Of a stretch of 64,000 bases of DNA, positions 8,501-17,824 are shown one piece after another. How positions within the stretch are numbered: the first letter of the stretch is position 1; every line of letters starts with the position of its first letter. Where the stretch lies: positions 1 through 64,000 of IMG/VR virus record IMGVR_UViG_3300045282_000294; one strand, given 5' to 3'. The notes below the pieces were generated by a model. The model did not search any database. It was not told the DNA's origin and worked only from the letters and a program-made list of their open reading frames with translations. Both the position numbers and the translations under genes were made by a program. This DNA is from a virus.

Positions 8501-10277
8501 TACGCAGCCCGCCACGGTGGCTCATGCCGTGGTAGCCCTGGGCACTCAGGTAATCCATCAGAGGATGGAACAGGCCTTCCTGAACTTCATCGGCTGGCAC
8601 ATGCCCGCCAGCGGCCTCACGCGCTTCGTCAAAGAATTCGCGCAGATTTTTTGGCTTACCGGCAAGGGCGTCTTCGGCAACACCGCCGACATCGCCAGCG
8701 TACCGATCATTAATGACCTCATCGATCTTCCCCCGCAATTCCGGGGAGATTGGCGCTTCCATATCGTAAATCTTGACATCCCGCGTCGGTTTGCCGTCCC
8801 GCAGCGGAATAACTTCATAAATACTTGGCGCTTTGGCATTGCGTTTGTTGGCGTAGCCATGGGCAGCATCGAGTGCATCGGTCGTGTAGAGCGAATGCGT
8901 CCCGTAGTAGGACCCAGAACTCCCGTAGTGGCCTTCGGCCAGCGCGACCTCGCTTGGCGCACCATGAAACTGCAAGCCTTGCCCGCGCGTATCATGATAA
9001 CCGCCCCTGAGCGCGGCAGCAGATGGCGCGACGGCCTCGCGGGTGGTTGGCGGCGGCAGTGCTTCCTTGGCGGCGAGATATCTCTGGTACCGCGCTTCCG
9101 AAGTTGGGTTGCTATCGCCCCTCTCGTATATTTGCGCCCTGACCTGTTCGTCGGACATGCCGGTGGCGCGCGCGTGCTCGGCCGTTGCTTCGGGGCCTTT
9201 TGCCAGAGCCTCGATGAATGCCTGTTCCTGAACGGCTTTGGGGTTAGGCGCCTCGACTGCGGGACGGGGGGCAGCTTCAGGCGACGGCGAACGCAACGTT
9301 TCGTCAGGCGCTCGCGTAGCCGCTTCGGCAGCGGGCTCGGGCTGGCGCGCCGGAGGCTCCGCGACAGGCTCGGCCACCGGCTCAGGCGCACGGGCTGCCG
9401 GCTCCTGGATTGGCTCGCCGCGCAGGGCTGGACCCAGGGTCGGGTCCATCTCGCCGACATTGACGCCCGCTGTTGCTGCAGCACTCGGCGCGCCTTCCTG
9501 CCGCTCTGTGGGGTAATCGCGCTCAGAGCGCTCCGGGGCGCTTTGCGGATTGCCGATGCCGGGCTCCTCGAGCGGCTTTGCGGACTCGTGCACAGTGCCG
9601 GCGGCAGCCGGTGATCCGGGCGTACCGTGCGGGATGAGACCAATCTTTCGGCCCAAGGCCGTCGGAGGCCCGCCGAACAAAGCACCCGCACCCGTTTGAA
9701 TAGCGGTCTGCCCGGGGTCGATCTGGCCTGTCAGCGCATACTGCAATCCGGCATCGAGCCCGCCTTGTACGCCACCACTCAAAACCCGCTGCCCTGCAGT
9801 TTGTTTAATTGCCTGTGCTGTCAGCCCACCGGTCGTGAGAAACGGAGCAGTTGCAGCTGCTGCGCCGGCAGTCGCCAGATACGGATGCTCTTCTGCACCG
9901 CGTCGCAGCCGCTCAGCCTCTTCCGGCCAATACTTCTCGAGCGCCTTGTTTTGTAGATAGCTCTCGCCGAAGGCGGCTCCGCCACCCAACGCGGCGCTGA
10001 CAAGCATTCCCCCCGGTCCTGCCGGGATGCCGCGCAACGCACCGACACCAAGGCCGACAGCCGTGGCCGGCAATGCATGCACAGCATGCCGGAGGAAAGT
10101 CGAGACCCCGCCTTCGGCCTCCGGTTGATCAGTTTTTACCGGGGGAAATGCCGCCCATTCATCATCGGCCGCAGGTCTAGGTTCGGCCGAGGCTTCCACT
10201 GGCGGGAATTTCGCCCACTCATCCCGCTCAGCAGCCGGCTGTTGGACTGCTGGGAATTCATCCCAGTCGTCATCCAT
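5520..10277 (-). CDS. Giant polyvalent internal virion/ejection protein with LPD38-like domain and possible ART-like domain
   Basis: 1585 residues. The N-terminus carries three acidic DEWxxFPPV repeats (residues ~1-50), then Gly/Ala-rich hydrophobic stretches (~60-200) suited to membrane interaction. Next comes a Pro/Glu-rich linker, a segment around 'YYGTHSLYTTDALDAAHGYA' that resembles an ADP-ribosyltransferase-type fold, a Gly/Pro linker, and a C-terminal half matching large-polyvalent-protein associated domain 38. Such proteins are packed in podovirus heads and enter the cell with DNA. ART activity is only a guess, because catalytic residues cannot be confirmed by eye. It overlaps the preceding gene by 1 nt. 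Confidence 0.75.
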   Translation of the reverse strand: MDDDWDEFPAVQQPAAERDEWAKFPPVEASAEPRPAADDEWAAFPPVKTDQPEAEGGVSTFLRHAVHALPATAVGLGVGALRGIPAGPGGMLVSAALGGGAAFGESYLQNKALEKYWPEEAERLRRGAEEHPYLATAGAAAATAPFLTTGGLTAQAIKQTAGQRVLSGGVQGGLDAGLQYALTGQIDPGQTAIQTGAGALFGGPPTALGRKIGLIPHGTPGSPAAAGTVHESAKPLEEPGIGNPQSAPERSERDYPTERQEGAPSAAATAGVNVGEMDPTLGPALRGEPIQEPAARAPEPVAEPVAEPPARQPEPAAEAATRAPDETLRSPSPEAAPRPAVEAPNPKAVQEQAFIEALAKGPEATAEHARATGMSDEQVRAQIYERGDSNPTSEARYQRYLAAKEALPPPTTREAVAPSAAALRGGYHDTRGQGLQFHGAPSEVALAEGHYGSSGSYYGTHSLYTTDALDAAHGYANKRNAKAPSIYEVIPLRDGKPTRDVKIYDMEAPISPELRGKIDEVINDRYAGDVGGVAEDALAGKPKNLREFFDEAREAAGGHVPADEVQEGLFHPLMDYLSAQGYHGMSHRGGLRTKTPEHKVVVYFDADKNVKLRKMSEGELAGLRKAAPAAKEAPPTAREAIEQRAPGQTVDEALKARTAAAERARDDTISSEPIAGGAGGGAGKPPVPPVPPAGGAAGAGGGGGPQPGNVAAAQAAVFGRVAAPKPSLLSRIPTNWAEAKTAWRAIYTAAKNDLDPLEQVTKRLAQGRPLSAEEDPNVLARLTRGNWGRVEQQLKYGTFDIKTGTTNGKALQQVLEPVKDNVDGFKAYAIAKRAIELEGRGVKTGVPLPEANTVVAAGAKNYEPVFRELVAYQDRVLDNLQKSGILSAADVLKMRQLNKEYVPYYRMMDPNSELGQQLGVGGGLQVKDPVRGIKGSGREILDPIDSIIKNTYAFTALAERNLTMQALEDLAATHPQGKTFMQRVRDVHPTTVSPEEINRFMQQHGVPTSITDAMTVFRPNAFRPSADEIRLFRDGKSLVYKVADPTLAKAVNAMDREGMNMLTRILAKPAQLLRAGATLSPEFIARNPIRDQFSAYAFSKYGYVPVYDMVRAVGNILRKDNIYQSWLKAGGANATLVSLDRRLIGLDANDFAGRVQNVIKSPIEALRTVSELMENATRLGEFRRGIESGASPKEAAFASREVTLDFARTGAKTRALNAIIPFFNAQVEGVDRAARAFRDNPGTFLTKVAASITAPSVLFWLANKDDQRYQELPQWQKDLFWIVPTDHWVGMSAEDASKVGTAFKRQLPNGQWQRNDGTIYRIPKPFELGVLFGSVPERALNAFYGTNPHPFKDLHKSVQQALLPNFLPQAATPVIEQFANRSTFLDRPLVPKSLEGVAPKYQFTPQTSEVAKTLGSIISSFNPKTSFASPIVIDNYIKQYTGGLGGYVVDAMDKLIAPSGTPAKPASAAADTYGLRAFAARFPSSGAQSIEDFYDTYAERKQAKTTSSYLRKHGQADASIEQESPAESIHKQIGRLSKKVQEVYEDKQLTPQRKREIIDTTYLQMIETARRGNEFFERTRKRPAA

Positions 10278-13200
10278 CAGGGCACAATCCTCAGAATTCC
10301 GTCAGGCCCGACAAATTGCGTTCCCCGCGGGAGTCGGCGGGCTTCCTCAGGCGAGGCAACCTTCACCGGTCCGGCGCCGGCCTGTGGTGCGACGGGCGCT
10401 GCAGCTGCAGGCTGACCAGGCGCAACCGGGCCCCTGGCGCCCTGCGCTGACCTCAGAGTGCCAGGCGCGGCGGGAGCGGGCGCAGTTTGGGCAGGTGGTG
10501 CCGGCTGCTGTTGGGCGGGGCCCTCGCGTTGCAGCTCCTTCCACCACTCATACCCTCCAAGCTCGGCTCGCTTCAACGCATCGGTTAGAAACCCTTCATA
10601 TCCTTTTGGGACTTGTCCTGTCGTGGCCACTTGCGAGCGTATGAAATCCATATTGGAGCGCTGCGCGGCGTCCATACCCCGAGTAAGATTGTTCATGATG
10701 TTGTTGTTTCGGAGCACATCCGAACGAACGGTCCTATCGTTAGAAGCCAGCAAGGCGCGCTTGTATGCAGCTTCGTCTTTTTGAGTTTGTATAGCTTGTC
10801 TGCCTTCTCCGGTAATTGCCGCCCTGCGCTCCGCAGAACGAAGTTTCTCGCGCTCTATGGTATCCTTGCCCTCTTGCCCTTCAAGTTGCTGCTGGTAAGC
10901 CTTTCGCTTTTCCTGCTGCGACGGATACATCGCTCGCGCTCTGTCAGCCGCGGTTGCCGCCGGTTCAGGCGGCAAGTCTTCCTTCCTGACTTGCGTCCCC
11001 CACGGCGTGCCGCGCTCCAGCAGATCCTGCGCAGCCTGTCGTTGCCACGGCTTCCCGCGCTCCAGCATTTCCTGTGCTATCTGTCCTTCTAAGGTTGCCT
11101 GATATTCTTTCCGCTCCGCGCCCTGCGATGCGTACGGGTACTTCAGCCACGCCTGCGCTTTCGGCGGCAAACCAGACCCCGGTGCTACAGGCGTGGGCGC
11201 CCCGCCGCCGAACGGTCCTTCGCCGACATCATACTTGATGGCCGGGACGAAATAATCGGCCGTGCCAGAAGCGCGAAGTGCCCTGTCGACGTCGCGATAC
11301 CTATTCACTCTTTCAGCGCGGCGGGTAGGATCAGCAAGATTGAGAGGGTTACCCCCGACCCGGTCCGTGTAAGTCCCTCTACTAGTAAGGAACCCACGAT
11401 CGCGCTTGTTTGCTGGCACCACGGGCCGCTCATCACGCCAATCAACGCGCTGCGCCGGGGCTTGAGCTCTGTAACCAGTTTGAGAAGCGGCCGGGGCCGC
11501 GGAAGCGGTTGCGCCAGTTGCTCCAAGAGTCCCTGGCACCCCCTTCTCGGCCATCTGATCGAAATGCCCGTTATCGAGGAGCTCCTTGAACTTTTCGGGG
11601 GGGAGCTCGTAGGACGTCACCCGCCCATCCTTCCCCGTCGCAGCCAGCGTAACATTGCCTTCCGGGGTTACTGCCCCCTTCACGCTGGTGTCGTTTGGGA
11701 TGAGATTGTGCGCGTGCTCGAACGCCTTGACCGCCGCGTCGATATTGCCCTGAGCCATCGCGGCTTGGCCGATTGCACGGGCCTGATCGTAGGGCTGCCG
11801 CAACGCCTGCACGGTGCGGGACGCCCCGTCGAAATCGTTCCGGCTCATGAAATTATCGAAAATCTCCTGGATCGTGTCGTTGTGCGATCCGTTCGGATTG
11901 GCCGCCTCGGTATCGCGGATCGCCTGCTGGATCTTCTCGGGCGGGTGCCCTCGCTCGCCGCGGGCGTAAGCCGCAAGCGCATCCTTGAGCGAACCGTAAC
12001 GGCGGGATGCGGCGTCAGCCGCACTTGAGGCGACATCGCCTACGACCCCGGCAGCTCCGCGCGCTACATCTGCCACGCCCGACCCGACGTTTGACACGAG
12101 CCGTTGGGCGGCTCCGCCTAGCAACGGCACGATGCCGCTCTCGGCTGTCAGCGGGGCCCACGGCCCGTATTGGTCGCCCTGTCGGACAGGAATTGTCAGT
12201 GCTGGCCCAAAGCGACCACCGCCGACCTGCAATCTTGTTGTAGTTGGAACGACATCATTCGGCGTAGGCTCGGGCCACACCTCGGAAGACCGCTCGCCGG
12301 CCTGCGCTTCCTCTGGCGGTAGAGCCCGCGCTTCCTCTGGCGGCGGAACCCCACGCGCTTCATCCGGCGGCGGAACCCCACGCGCTTCCTCTGGCGGCGG
12401 CGCCGCCTCTATCGTGGTAGGCTCGCGCTCAGCGGTGAGCGAGTTGCCATAACTATACCGGAGCCGCTCCCGGCGTGCCTCCTCGTCGGGAGATGGCCTC
12501 TCATCTGAGTAAGCGTAATCGACACCGCCTCGGGCCGCGCGTTGGCGTTCGTACTTGGCTAGAAGTTCGGGAGTGCCGGCATCAATGACTTCGCCACCTT
12601 CCGCATAGCCGGTACGCGGTTGACCAATTTGATGGAGCCCGAACTGCTTGCGAGTGTAGTCGAGCACCTGGCCGAGCGGAGAACGGCCGTCGTCAGCAAC
12701 CTCGCCGCCGCCTGCGTAGCCGCGCACTAGACCGCCACGGGCGTAGCCGACACCTCCAGTTTCCGCTGCTTCCAGCAGAGCCTTTTCTTGCTCCAGCGAC
12801 CACTTGGGCGCCGTGCTGGAATAGACGTCGTCATCTTCCCGGTCAGCCTCTTCAACTGGACCGCCAGACTGATACCCGGTATCTCCCCCCGGCTGTTGTA
12901 GAGCCGGCGGCCCCATCAGAATTGCTGGCGCAGACTGTCCCGTTTGCGCTGCTGTAGATGGGAAATTATATCCAGTCGGAAACGGGAACCTGCCTACGGA
13001 CGCTGTTGGTCGGGCCGCCGCCCACGTACCTGTTACCGACGAATCTGCTGGTGGCAAGGACGCCGCCCACGTATCCGGCGGCGGCGGCCCGCCCTGGTAG
13101 CCCACAGCGGCCAAGCCCCCCATACCGCTTTGACGTTGCCGGCCTCTCGATGCCCCTCGGGCCCCTGACATGGCCCTGTTAACAATCCGGCTGGATATCC

Positions 13201-13303
13201 CATCCGCTTGCTTACCATCATCGTACTCGTTGCCGGGCTCATTACCCGCCTCAAAGCCGGTGTCATCGTCGGTAGCCGCAGGGCGTCGCAGTCGAGCCAT
13301 CAC
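10277..13303 (-). CDS. Large low-complexity internal virion protein
   Basis: 1008 residues. The N-terminal third is Gly/Pro-rich with YARGGLV, YAGGGEV and YAEGGEV motifs. A run of near-identical units PPPEEARGV/PPPDEARGV follows at ~290-330. The middle has a TPR-like helical stretch. The C-terminal 40 residues end in a beta-type motif SPEEARRLPRGTQFVGPDG, common at the end of phage ejection proteins. It lies between the two other internal-virion candidates and overlaps both. It is probably part of the injection apparatus; no enzymatic motif is seen. Confidence 0.7.
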   Translation of the reverse strand: MMARLRRPAATDDDTGFEAGNEPGNEYDDGKQADGISSRIVNRAMSGARGASRGRQRQSGMGGLAAVGYQGGPPPPDTWAASLPPADSSVTGTWAAARPTASVGRFPFPTGYNFPSTAAQTGQSAPAILMGPPALQQPGGDTGYQSGGPVEEADREDDDVYSSTAPKWSLEQEKALLEAAETGGVGYARGGLVRGYAGGGEVADDGRSPLGQVLDYTRKQFGLHQIGQPRTGYAEGGEVIDAGTPELLAKYERQRAARGGVDYAYSDERPSPDEEARRERLRYSYGNSLTAEREPTTIEAAPPPEEARGVPPPDEARGVPPPEEARALPPEEAQAGERSSEVWPEPTPNDVVPTTTRLQVGGGRFGPALTIPVRQGDQYGPWAPLTAESGIVPLLGGAAQRLVSNVGSGVADVARGAAGVVGDVASSAADAASRRYGSLKDALAAYARGERGHPPEKIQQAIRDTEAANPNGSHNDTIQEIFDNFMSRNDFDGASRTVQALRQPYDQARAIGQAAMAQGNIDAAVKAFEHAHNLIPNDTSVKGAVTPEGNVTLAATGKDGRVTSYELPPEKFKELLDNGHFDQMAEKGVPGTLGATGATASAAPAASQTGYRAQAPAQRVDWRDERPVVPANKRDRGFLTSRGTYTDRVGGNPLNLADPTRRAERVNRYRDVDRALRASGTADYFVPAIKYDVGEGPFGGGAPTPVAPGSGLPPKAQAWLKYPYASQGAERKEYQATLEGQIAQEMLERGKPWQRQAAQDLLERGTPWGTQVRKEDLPPEPAATAADRARAMYPSQQEKRKAYQQQLEGQEGKDTIEREKLRSAERRAAITGEGRQAIQTQKDEAAYKRALLASNDRTVRSDVLRNNNIMNNLTRGMDAAQRSNMDFIRSQVATTGQVPKGYEGFLTDALKRAELGGYEWWKELQREGPAQQQPAPPAQTAPAPAAPGTLRSAQGARGPVAPGQPAAAAPVAPQAGAGPVKVASPEEARRLPRGTQFVGPDGILRIVP

Positions 13304-14445
13304 GCCGCTCCATATCCGACGGCAGTTTCATCGCTGCCGTTCCCAGAGGTGGCGCGCGTCTTACGCACCTGCGCCATCAACTTGTAGAAGAACTCTTGAC
13401 CTTTCCAAGCGGCCACGTCTTTCGGGATAATGAACTCCCCGGCGGTCAAACTGGCAGGGACATCATCGACCGCGCCGCCATTGGAACGGCTGAGCTCGTC
13501 CGGCACCGGGCCGCCTTTTGCGGCCATCACGCTTCCACCAAATCCGCTGTACCCTGGTATTGCGGTTGCCGGCATGCCGCCGCTTAAGCCAGTTGTTGGC
13601 GGGTATTGCTGGGAAGCATTAAAGCCGCTGCTTTCCCCCGTCATCTGCGCGTCACCGGTAGTGGTCGACTGCGCGTCACCCGTAGTGGTGGACTGCCCGC
13701 TCGACACCGAAGTGCCGCCCGAAGTGGTTCCCAGCGGGGCATACTTCAAGTTCGCCGCCGTCCCCAGCAGCGCGTTCGCTCCGGTGCCCGCCCCGTAGCC
13801 GGTCTGGATATTCTGCGCCCCCGTCGCAATGGCTTGGTTTTGCATGGCAGTGCCTTGCGCAAAGTCAGACATCCGTTGCTGATTGCCGGCCCCGGCCGCC
13901 GCAGCACCAGCCTGCACCCGGCTGGCGGTGTCGAGCGCGGCATAGCGTCCGCTCGATGGATCGATGCCATAACTCTGCAGGTCGCGGATTGCGCTCTGCC
14001 GGCCAGCTTCGGCACCTTGCTGTACCCCCGCCTCGGCCATCCCCATATCGGCCCTGACCCGCTGCGGGCTGGCGTAGGACAGCGCGTTCCGCATCAGCGC
14101 GTCGATGTTGCCCTGTTGTTTGTTGAACTGGTCCATACCCCACTGGTAGACCTGCGGCGCCATGGACTGCGCCTGCTTGGCGATCGCTTCCAGAATGGGG
14201 GTCTGCGAGTACTCAGGAATGTAAGATTGGGAAAAGTTCTGGGTGGCCGCATCCTGGGTGCTCTGCGCTCGCGAGACGTTGGTGCTCTGCGCCCGCGTAA
14301 CGTTGGTGCTCTGCTGCTGGCTTTGTTGTTGTCCGACCGACTGGCCGGGGGCAGCAGCCACCGCCCCTAAAGTCCCCGCCGTTGTACCGGCGCTACTAGG
14401 ATAGACCGCTTGTCCGCCAGGTCCCCACGTTCCGATGGCTGTCAT
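13300..14445 (-). CDS. Internal virion / DNA-transfer protein candidate
   Basis: 381 residues. A Gln/Ser/Thr-rich N-terminus includes three VxRAQSTN-type repeats. A predicted helical core covers ~75-215. A Ser/Thr repeat SGQSTTTGDAQSTTTGDAQ is followed by a conserved end, VPASLTAGEFIIPKDVAAWK, found in many phage internal proteins. It is transcribed just before the two larger ejection-protein candidates, matching the usual three-protein set of podoviruses. The start is the first ATG after a 68-nt gap. Confidence 0.72.
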   Translation of the reverse strand: MTAIGTWGPGGQAVYPSSAGTTAGTLGAVAAAPGQSVGQQQSQQQSTNVTRAQSTNVSRAQSTQDAATQNFSQSYIPEYSQTPILEAIAKQAQSMAPQVYQWGMDQFNKQQGNIDALMRNALSYASPQRVRADMGMAEAGVQQGAEAGRQSAIRDLQSYGIDPSSGRYAALDTASRVQAGAAAAGAGNQQRMSDFAQGTAMQNQAIATGAQNIQTGYGAGTGANALLGTAANLKYAPLGTTSGGTSVSSGQSTTTGDAQSTTTGDAQMTGESSGFNASQQYPPTTGLSGGMPATAIPGYSGFGGSVMAAKGGPVPDELSRSNGGAVDDVPASLTAGEFIIPKDVAAWKGQEFFYKLMAQVRKTRATSGNGSDETAVGYGAA

Positions 14446-14513
14446 CGTCGGCCTCTATTTAAAAGCTTGACTTATACTGAAGCCAGCAAAAGCCATTTAG
14501 CACGTTTCAAAAG

Positions 14514-14747
14514 TCAAGTCCCGAACTCGGTAAACCCGTCTTTCAATACCGTGCGGCGCACGACCGGCAAACTGAGAATAGTCACATCAAGCCCGATCGT
14601 CGGCAGCAGCACGGCAATCCCCTTTCCAGGCGGTAGCGGCGGCGGCCCCGACAGCCAATGAACATTGATAATCCGCTGGAAGAAATCCTCGCCATAGGGC
14701 GGGTTCGGGCCACCACCCTCGCGCGGCGGTTCAGGTGTCGGCGGCAT
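14514..14747 (-). CDS. Hypothetical virion-module protein
   Basis: 77 residues with a Pro-rich N-terminus (PPTPEPPREGGGPNPP) and a more hydrophobic C-terminal half. It overlaps the upstream gene by 17 nt. No family recognised. Confidence 0.5.
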   Translation of the reverse strand: MPPTPEPPREGGGPNPPYGEDFFQRIINVHWLSGPPPLPPGKGIAVLLPTIGLDVTILSLPVVRRTVLKDGFTEFGT

Positions 14748-15036
14748 GCGGGCCCGCCAGATAATCCCACTCGAATATTTCCTTGGTCACCAGATTTTGA
14801 AACGTCAGTTTCATGATGCGCTCGACGTCGACCCAATTGTCGGGATTGTCCGGGTTCGTGATCCGGATGATTTTTGTCACCCGGCTACGCTCGACCCAAT
14901 GCATAGCACCATCGAACTGGTTCATTAAAATCGTGAGGATGTCCTTCATCTGATTGACGGTGGCAATCACCGACGGCAGATCGGTCGTCCGCGCGAGGGC
15001 CGGGAATTCGACGCCGGGGCGCCCCTTGTTAGCCAT
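14731..15036 (-). CDS. Hypothetical structural-module protein
   Basis: 101 residues, well-balanced composition with a helical N-terminal half (VIATVNQMKDILTILMNQFD) and a beta-rich C-terminal half. It starts 3 nt after the nozzle-like gene ends. Function unknown; likely a virion component by position. Confidence 0.65.
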   Translation of the reverse strand: MANKGRPGVEFPALARTTDLPSVIATVNQMKDILTILMNQFDGAMHWVERSRVTKIIRITNPDNPDNWVDVERIMKLTFQNLVTKEIFEWDYLAGPHAADT

Positions 15037-15039
15037 GGC

Positions 15040-17313
15040 TTACACCAGTCCAAGCTCTTTCACGGACGTGGCAATCTGCATGTTGCTGACGTTGACGCGC
15101 CCTTCGATTTCGATCTGCCACTGCTCGGCCACGCTGCCGGAGTAAATCCGCAGCAACTCACCGCTCTTACACAATTCGCGCGTGGTCCAGAGTTGGCCGT
15201 CGGCATAGACGCGAATGACGCCATACTGGTTCGGGCCCAGCGTCGGCTGCGGCTCGGCGGTGTTGCGGTCGCCCTGCGCTGGCGTGGTTGCCGGCACGGT
15301 GAACCAGACCCGCATGGCCTGGAAGTTCTTGCGCGACTGCTGCTGATAGATCTTGGAGCGCCACTTGTAAGGCACGATGGTCGGCGCCGCGTCGGCGAAA
15401 TCGTAGTAATACAGCGCCCCGTTCTGGATCAGCATCCCGACCCCGGTCCAGGCGTCCGACAGCACGTTGACGATGTCCATTCCATTCGGGGACGTCAATG
15501 GCATGAAGCCAAGCCGGTGCCCGCCTGGCTGCGGCCAGATCGTAAATGAGGTCTGATCCTGGCCCGACAGCTCGATGGTGAACCCCTGTTGTGCCACCGA
15601 TACGTCAGTGCCATGCACCGAGCCGAAGGCAAAATAGGACGTCGCGTTCTTGATCGCCCGGACGTATTTGTACGGCGTCAACGCCTGCCAGCGCTCGCGG
15701 CTGATCCAGCCTTCGCTCACATTGCTGCCGGCCCCAGACTGCGCGACCTGGATCAAGCCGTTCGGTGACACGTAGAACACAGTGGTGTCGGTGGCGACGA
15801 TCGAGCCCCGGTGCAAGCACGGCTCATGCAGATTGATCTTCGTCAGCGCCATGGTTGCCGGATTGACGCCGTTGACGAGATACGGCGTGCCGGCCGTACA
15901 GACCACCAGCGACTGTCCGCACACCCCCAAGCCGACGATCGGAAACTCGGTGGTGATCACATAGTTTGGCGGCCAGGCGTGCGGGCGATAAGGCTCGGAG
16001 AACCAGATCTCATTGGCCTGGAAGCCGACGGCGATGCCGTTGGGCAGCCCGATGATGGCCTTGAGCCCCGTCGGCGGAGCCGACCAGAACAACGATAGCA
16101 TTTGCTCGTTCAACGCAATTGTCGCGTCATCCGATTTGTCGACATAACCCGTCTGTGTGATCGGAATTTCGTCGACGTAGAAATACGTCCCCTGGCCTTG
16201 CTGGCTGGTTACCGACCGGTAGATCCGCGTTTTTGTATAATGCGGATCCGGCGGCGCAGGCGGATAGACCGTCACGGTCCAAGTCGCATTTGACCAGCCG
16301 TTCACCACCGTTGGCAAGCTGGGCGGCCCTTCTTCGTCGAACTCGGTCACCCAGGTGTAGACGTAGGCGCGCGCCTGAAGGATGGAGTCGCCCTGCAAAT
16401 CGGCCCACAACTGCCAGGAAGGTTGCCCACCAGCATTTGCTGTCAAGTTTTGCGGCGGGCCATTGGAATAGGTATTGGCGCCAACATAACCGCCAAGATT
16501 GGTCGGGTCGGCAACGGTAACGTAGATCGCATCGTCGTAGGCAATGCCGATCCAGTAGGGGACGTTGGAAATGACGGAAACGCCATTGGTGATTGGGCTC
16601 GACGCAGCCACTCCGGCAGCCGCCCCGACAACTTCCTCGCCGACGCCAAGCAGTTCCCCCGGCACTCCGGCGTTGTTCGTGTAGACCACCGCCTGAAAGC
16701 GGACGGTCGCGTCGTCCGACGCTGGCATGAAACTGACCGACTGGACCAGCATCGTGCCGGTGGGCCTAATCGGGACGAGAAAAAGACCGTTGGCAAATCG
16801 CAGGTCGGCACCGCCACCGGAAGGCGCCAGAGTTGAAAACCCGAACTGCAGAACGCTGCCGCCACCATCGACAGTTACGACAGGCGGGGTCGGCGGGGCC
16901 GGTACCCCAAGGGGGAAGGGCGGCTGCGGCTCGTCGCAGGCGCAATGATGCCCGGTAATGCGATCGTAGGTGTTGTATTGAGGCGGGGCCGACGGGCTGG
17001 CAAAGTAGTAGCGCTGGTAGATATCGTTCACCACCGGCGTGCGCATCACAGTCGTGTCGGCGTCTGCAAACTCCCACCAGAAGCCGTCGGTCGCCGTGAT
17101 CGCGGTGTTGGCCGAGTCTTTGTTTGGTAGCCGGTACACGTATTTTGTCGCGCTGTCTTTCAACGTGTAAAGCAGCTTGGGCTGCCGCCAGCCGATCAAA
17201 GCCCCCGAGAACAGATAGCCGTTCTGGGCATAGGCGGCCTGCCCGTCGGGCAGCAGCAAGTCATCCCAAGCGGGAAGCATCCCGCCAAATTTGTCCAGCT
17301 TCAGCGCAGTCAT
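15040..17313 (-). CDS. Large virion protein, candidate tail nozzle/tubular protein B
   Basis: 757 residues, beta-rich throughout. The N-terminal region contains VYRLPNKDS and the pattern DTTVMRTPVVNDIYQRYYF...PQYNTYDRI, typical of a family encoded between fibres and internal proteins in rhizobial podoviruses. A fibronectin-like stretch lies around residues 340-390. Size and position fit a tail nozzle protein, but no hallmark proves it. It overlaps the next gene start by 4 nt. Confidence 0.6.
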   Translation of the reverse strand: MTALKLDKFGGMLPAWDDLLLPDGQAAYAQNGYLFSGALIGWRQPKLLYTLKDSATKYVYRLPNKDSANTAITATDGFWWEFADADTTVMRTPVVNDIYQRYYFASPSAPPQYNTYDRITGHHCACDEPQPPFPLGVPAPPTPPVVTVDGGGSVLQFGFSTLAPSGGGADLRFANGLFLVPIRPTGTMLVQSVSFMPASDDATVRFQAVVYTNNAGVPGELLGVGEEVVGAAAGVAASSPITNGVSVISNVPYWIGIAYDDAIYVTVADPTNLGGYVGANTYSNGPPQNLTANAGGQPSWQLWADLQGDSILQARAYVYTWVTEFDEEGPPSLPTVVNGWSNATWTVTVYPPAPPDPHYTKTRIYRSVTSQQGQGTYFYVDEIPITQTGYVDKSDDATIALNEQMLSLFWSAPPTGLKAIIGLPNGIAVGFQANEIWFSEPYRPHAWPPNYVITTEFPIVGLGVCGQSLVVCTAGTPYLVNGVNPATMALTKINLHEPCLHRGSIVATDTTVFYVSPNGLIQVAQSGAGSNVSEGWISRERWQALTPYKYVRAIKNATSYFAFGSVHGTDVSVAQQGFTIELSGQDQTSFTIWPQPGGHRLGFMPLTSPNGMDIVNVLSDAWTGVGMLIQNGALYYYDFADAAPTIVPYKWRSKIYQQQSRKNFQAMRVWFTVPATTPAQGDRNTAEPQPTLGPNQYGVIRVYADGQLWTTRELCKSGELLRIYSGSVAEQWQIEIEGRVNVSNMQIATSVKELGLV

Positions 17314-17804
17314 CTTTTACCCAGCGTCGCCTTGTTGGCAGGGAAGACCTCGTTCTGGCCCGGATTGGGATGGTGCACCGGCGCCATCGTGCCCAGCCGC
17401 TCGCGCTCTTCAGCTTCGACCTTCTGCCGCATCTCGCGGCCCCTTTGCTGCTCAGCCTCGACCTTTGCCACCGCCGCCCTTCCGGCGGCCTGTTCGGCAG
17501 AGAGGGCTTCCTGCATGCCCGCAGTCAGCGGCGGCGGGGCCGGCGGCTCACTGGCCGTTGTCTCGTTCCGCATCTCGCGAACGCGCTCGAGCAGATGCTC
17601 GCGGGTTTCGTCGCTGGAAATCAGCGCGGTCTTTTCCATGTCGTCCACGGCGACCTTGCGCGCCTCGGCATCCTGCTTCGCTGCATGGGCGACCTTCTTC
17701 TTCTCGGCCTCGGCCTGCTCGCGCTCATGCTGCGCGGCTTCTGCCCTGATCCTGGCTGCTCGCTCTTTGGCGCTGACGACCGAGTCGGCGGTACGTTCGT
17801 TCAT
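17310..17804 (-). CDS. Coiled-coil virion-module protein
   Basis: 164 residues, dominated by charged Ala/Glu/Lys/Arg heptad-like helices (about 10-90 and 105-145) with a Pro-rich break between. It could be an assembly chaperone or internal spacer; no catalytic motif. It overlaps the nozzle-like gene by 4 nt. Confidence 0.65.
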   Translation of the reverse strand: MNERTADSVVSAKERAARIRAEAAQHEREQAEAEKKKVAHAAKQDAEARKVAVDDMEKTALISSDETREHLLERVREMRNETTASEPPAPPPLTAGMQEALSAEQAAGRAAVAKVEAEQQRGREMRQKVEAEERERLGTMAPVHHPNPGQNEVFPANKATLGKR

Positions 17805-17824
17805 GTCAGTCTCCTCCTTTGTCT

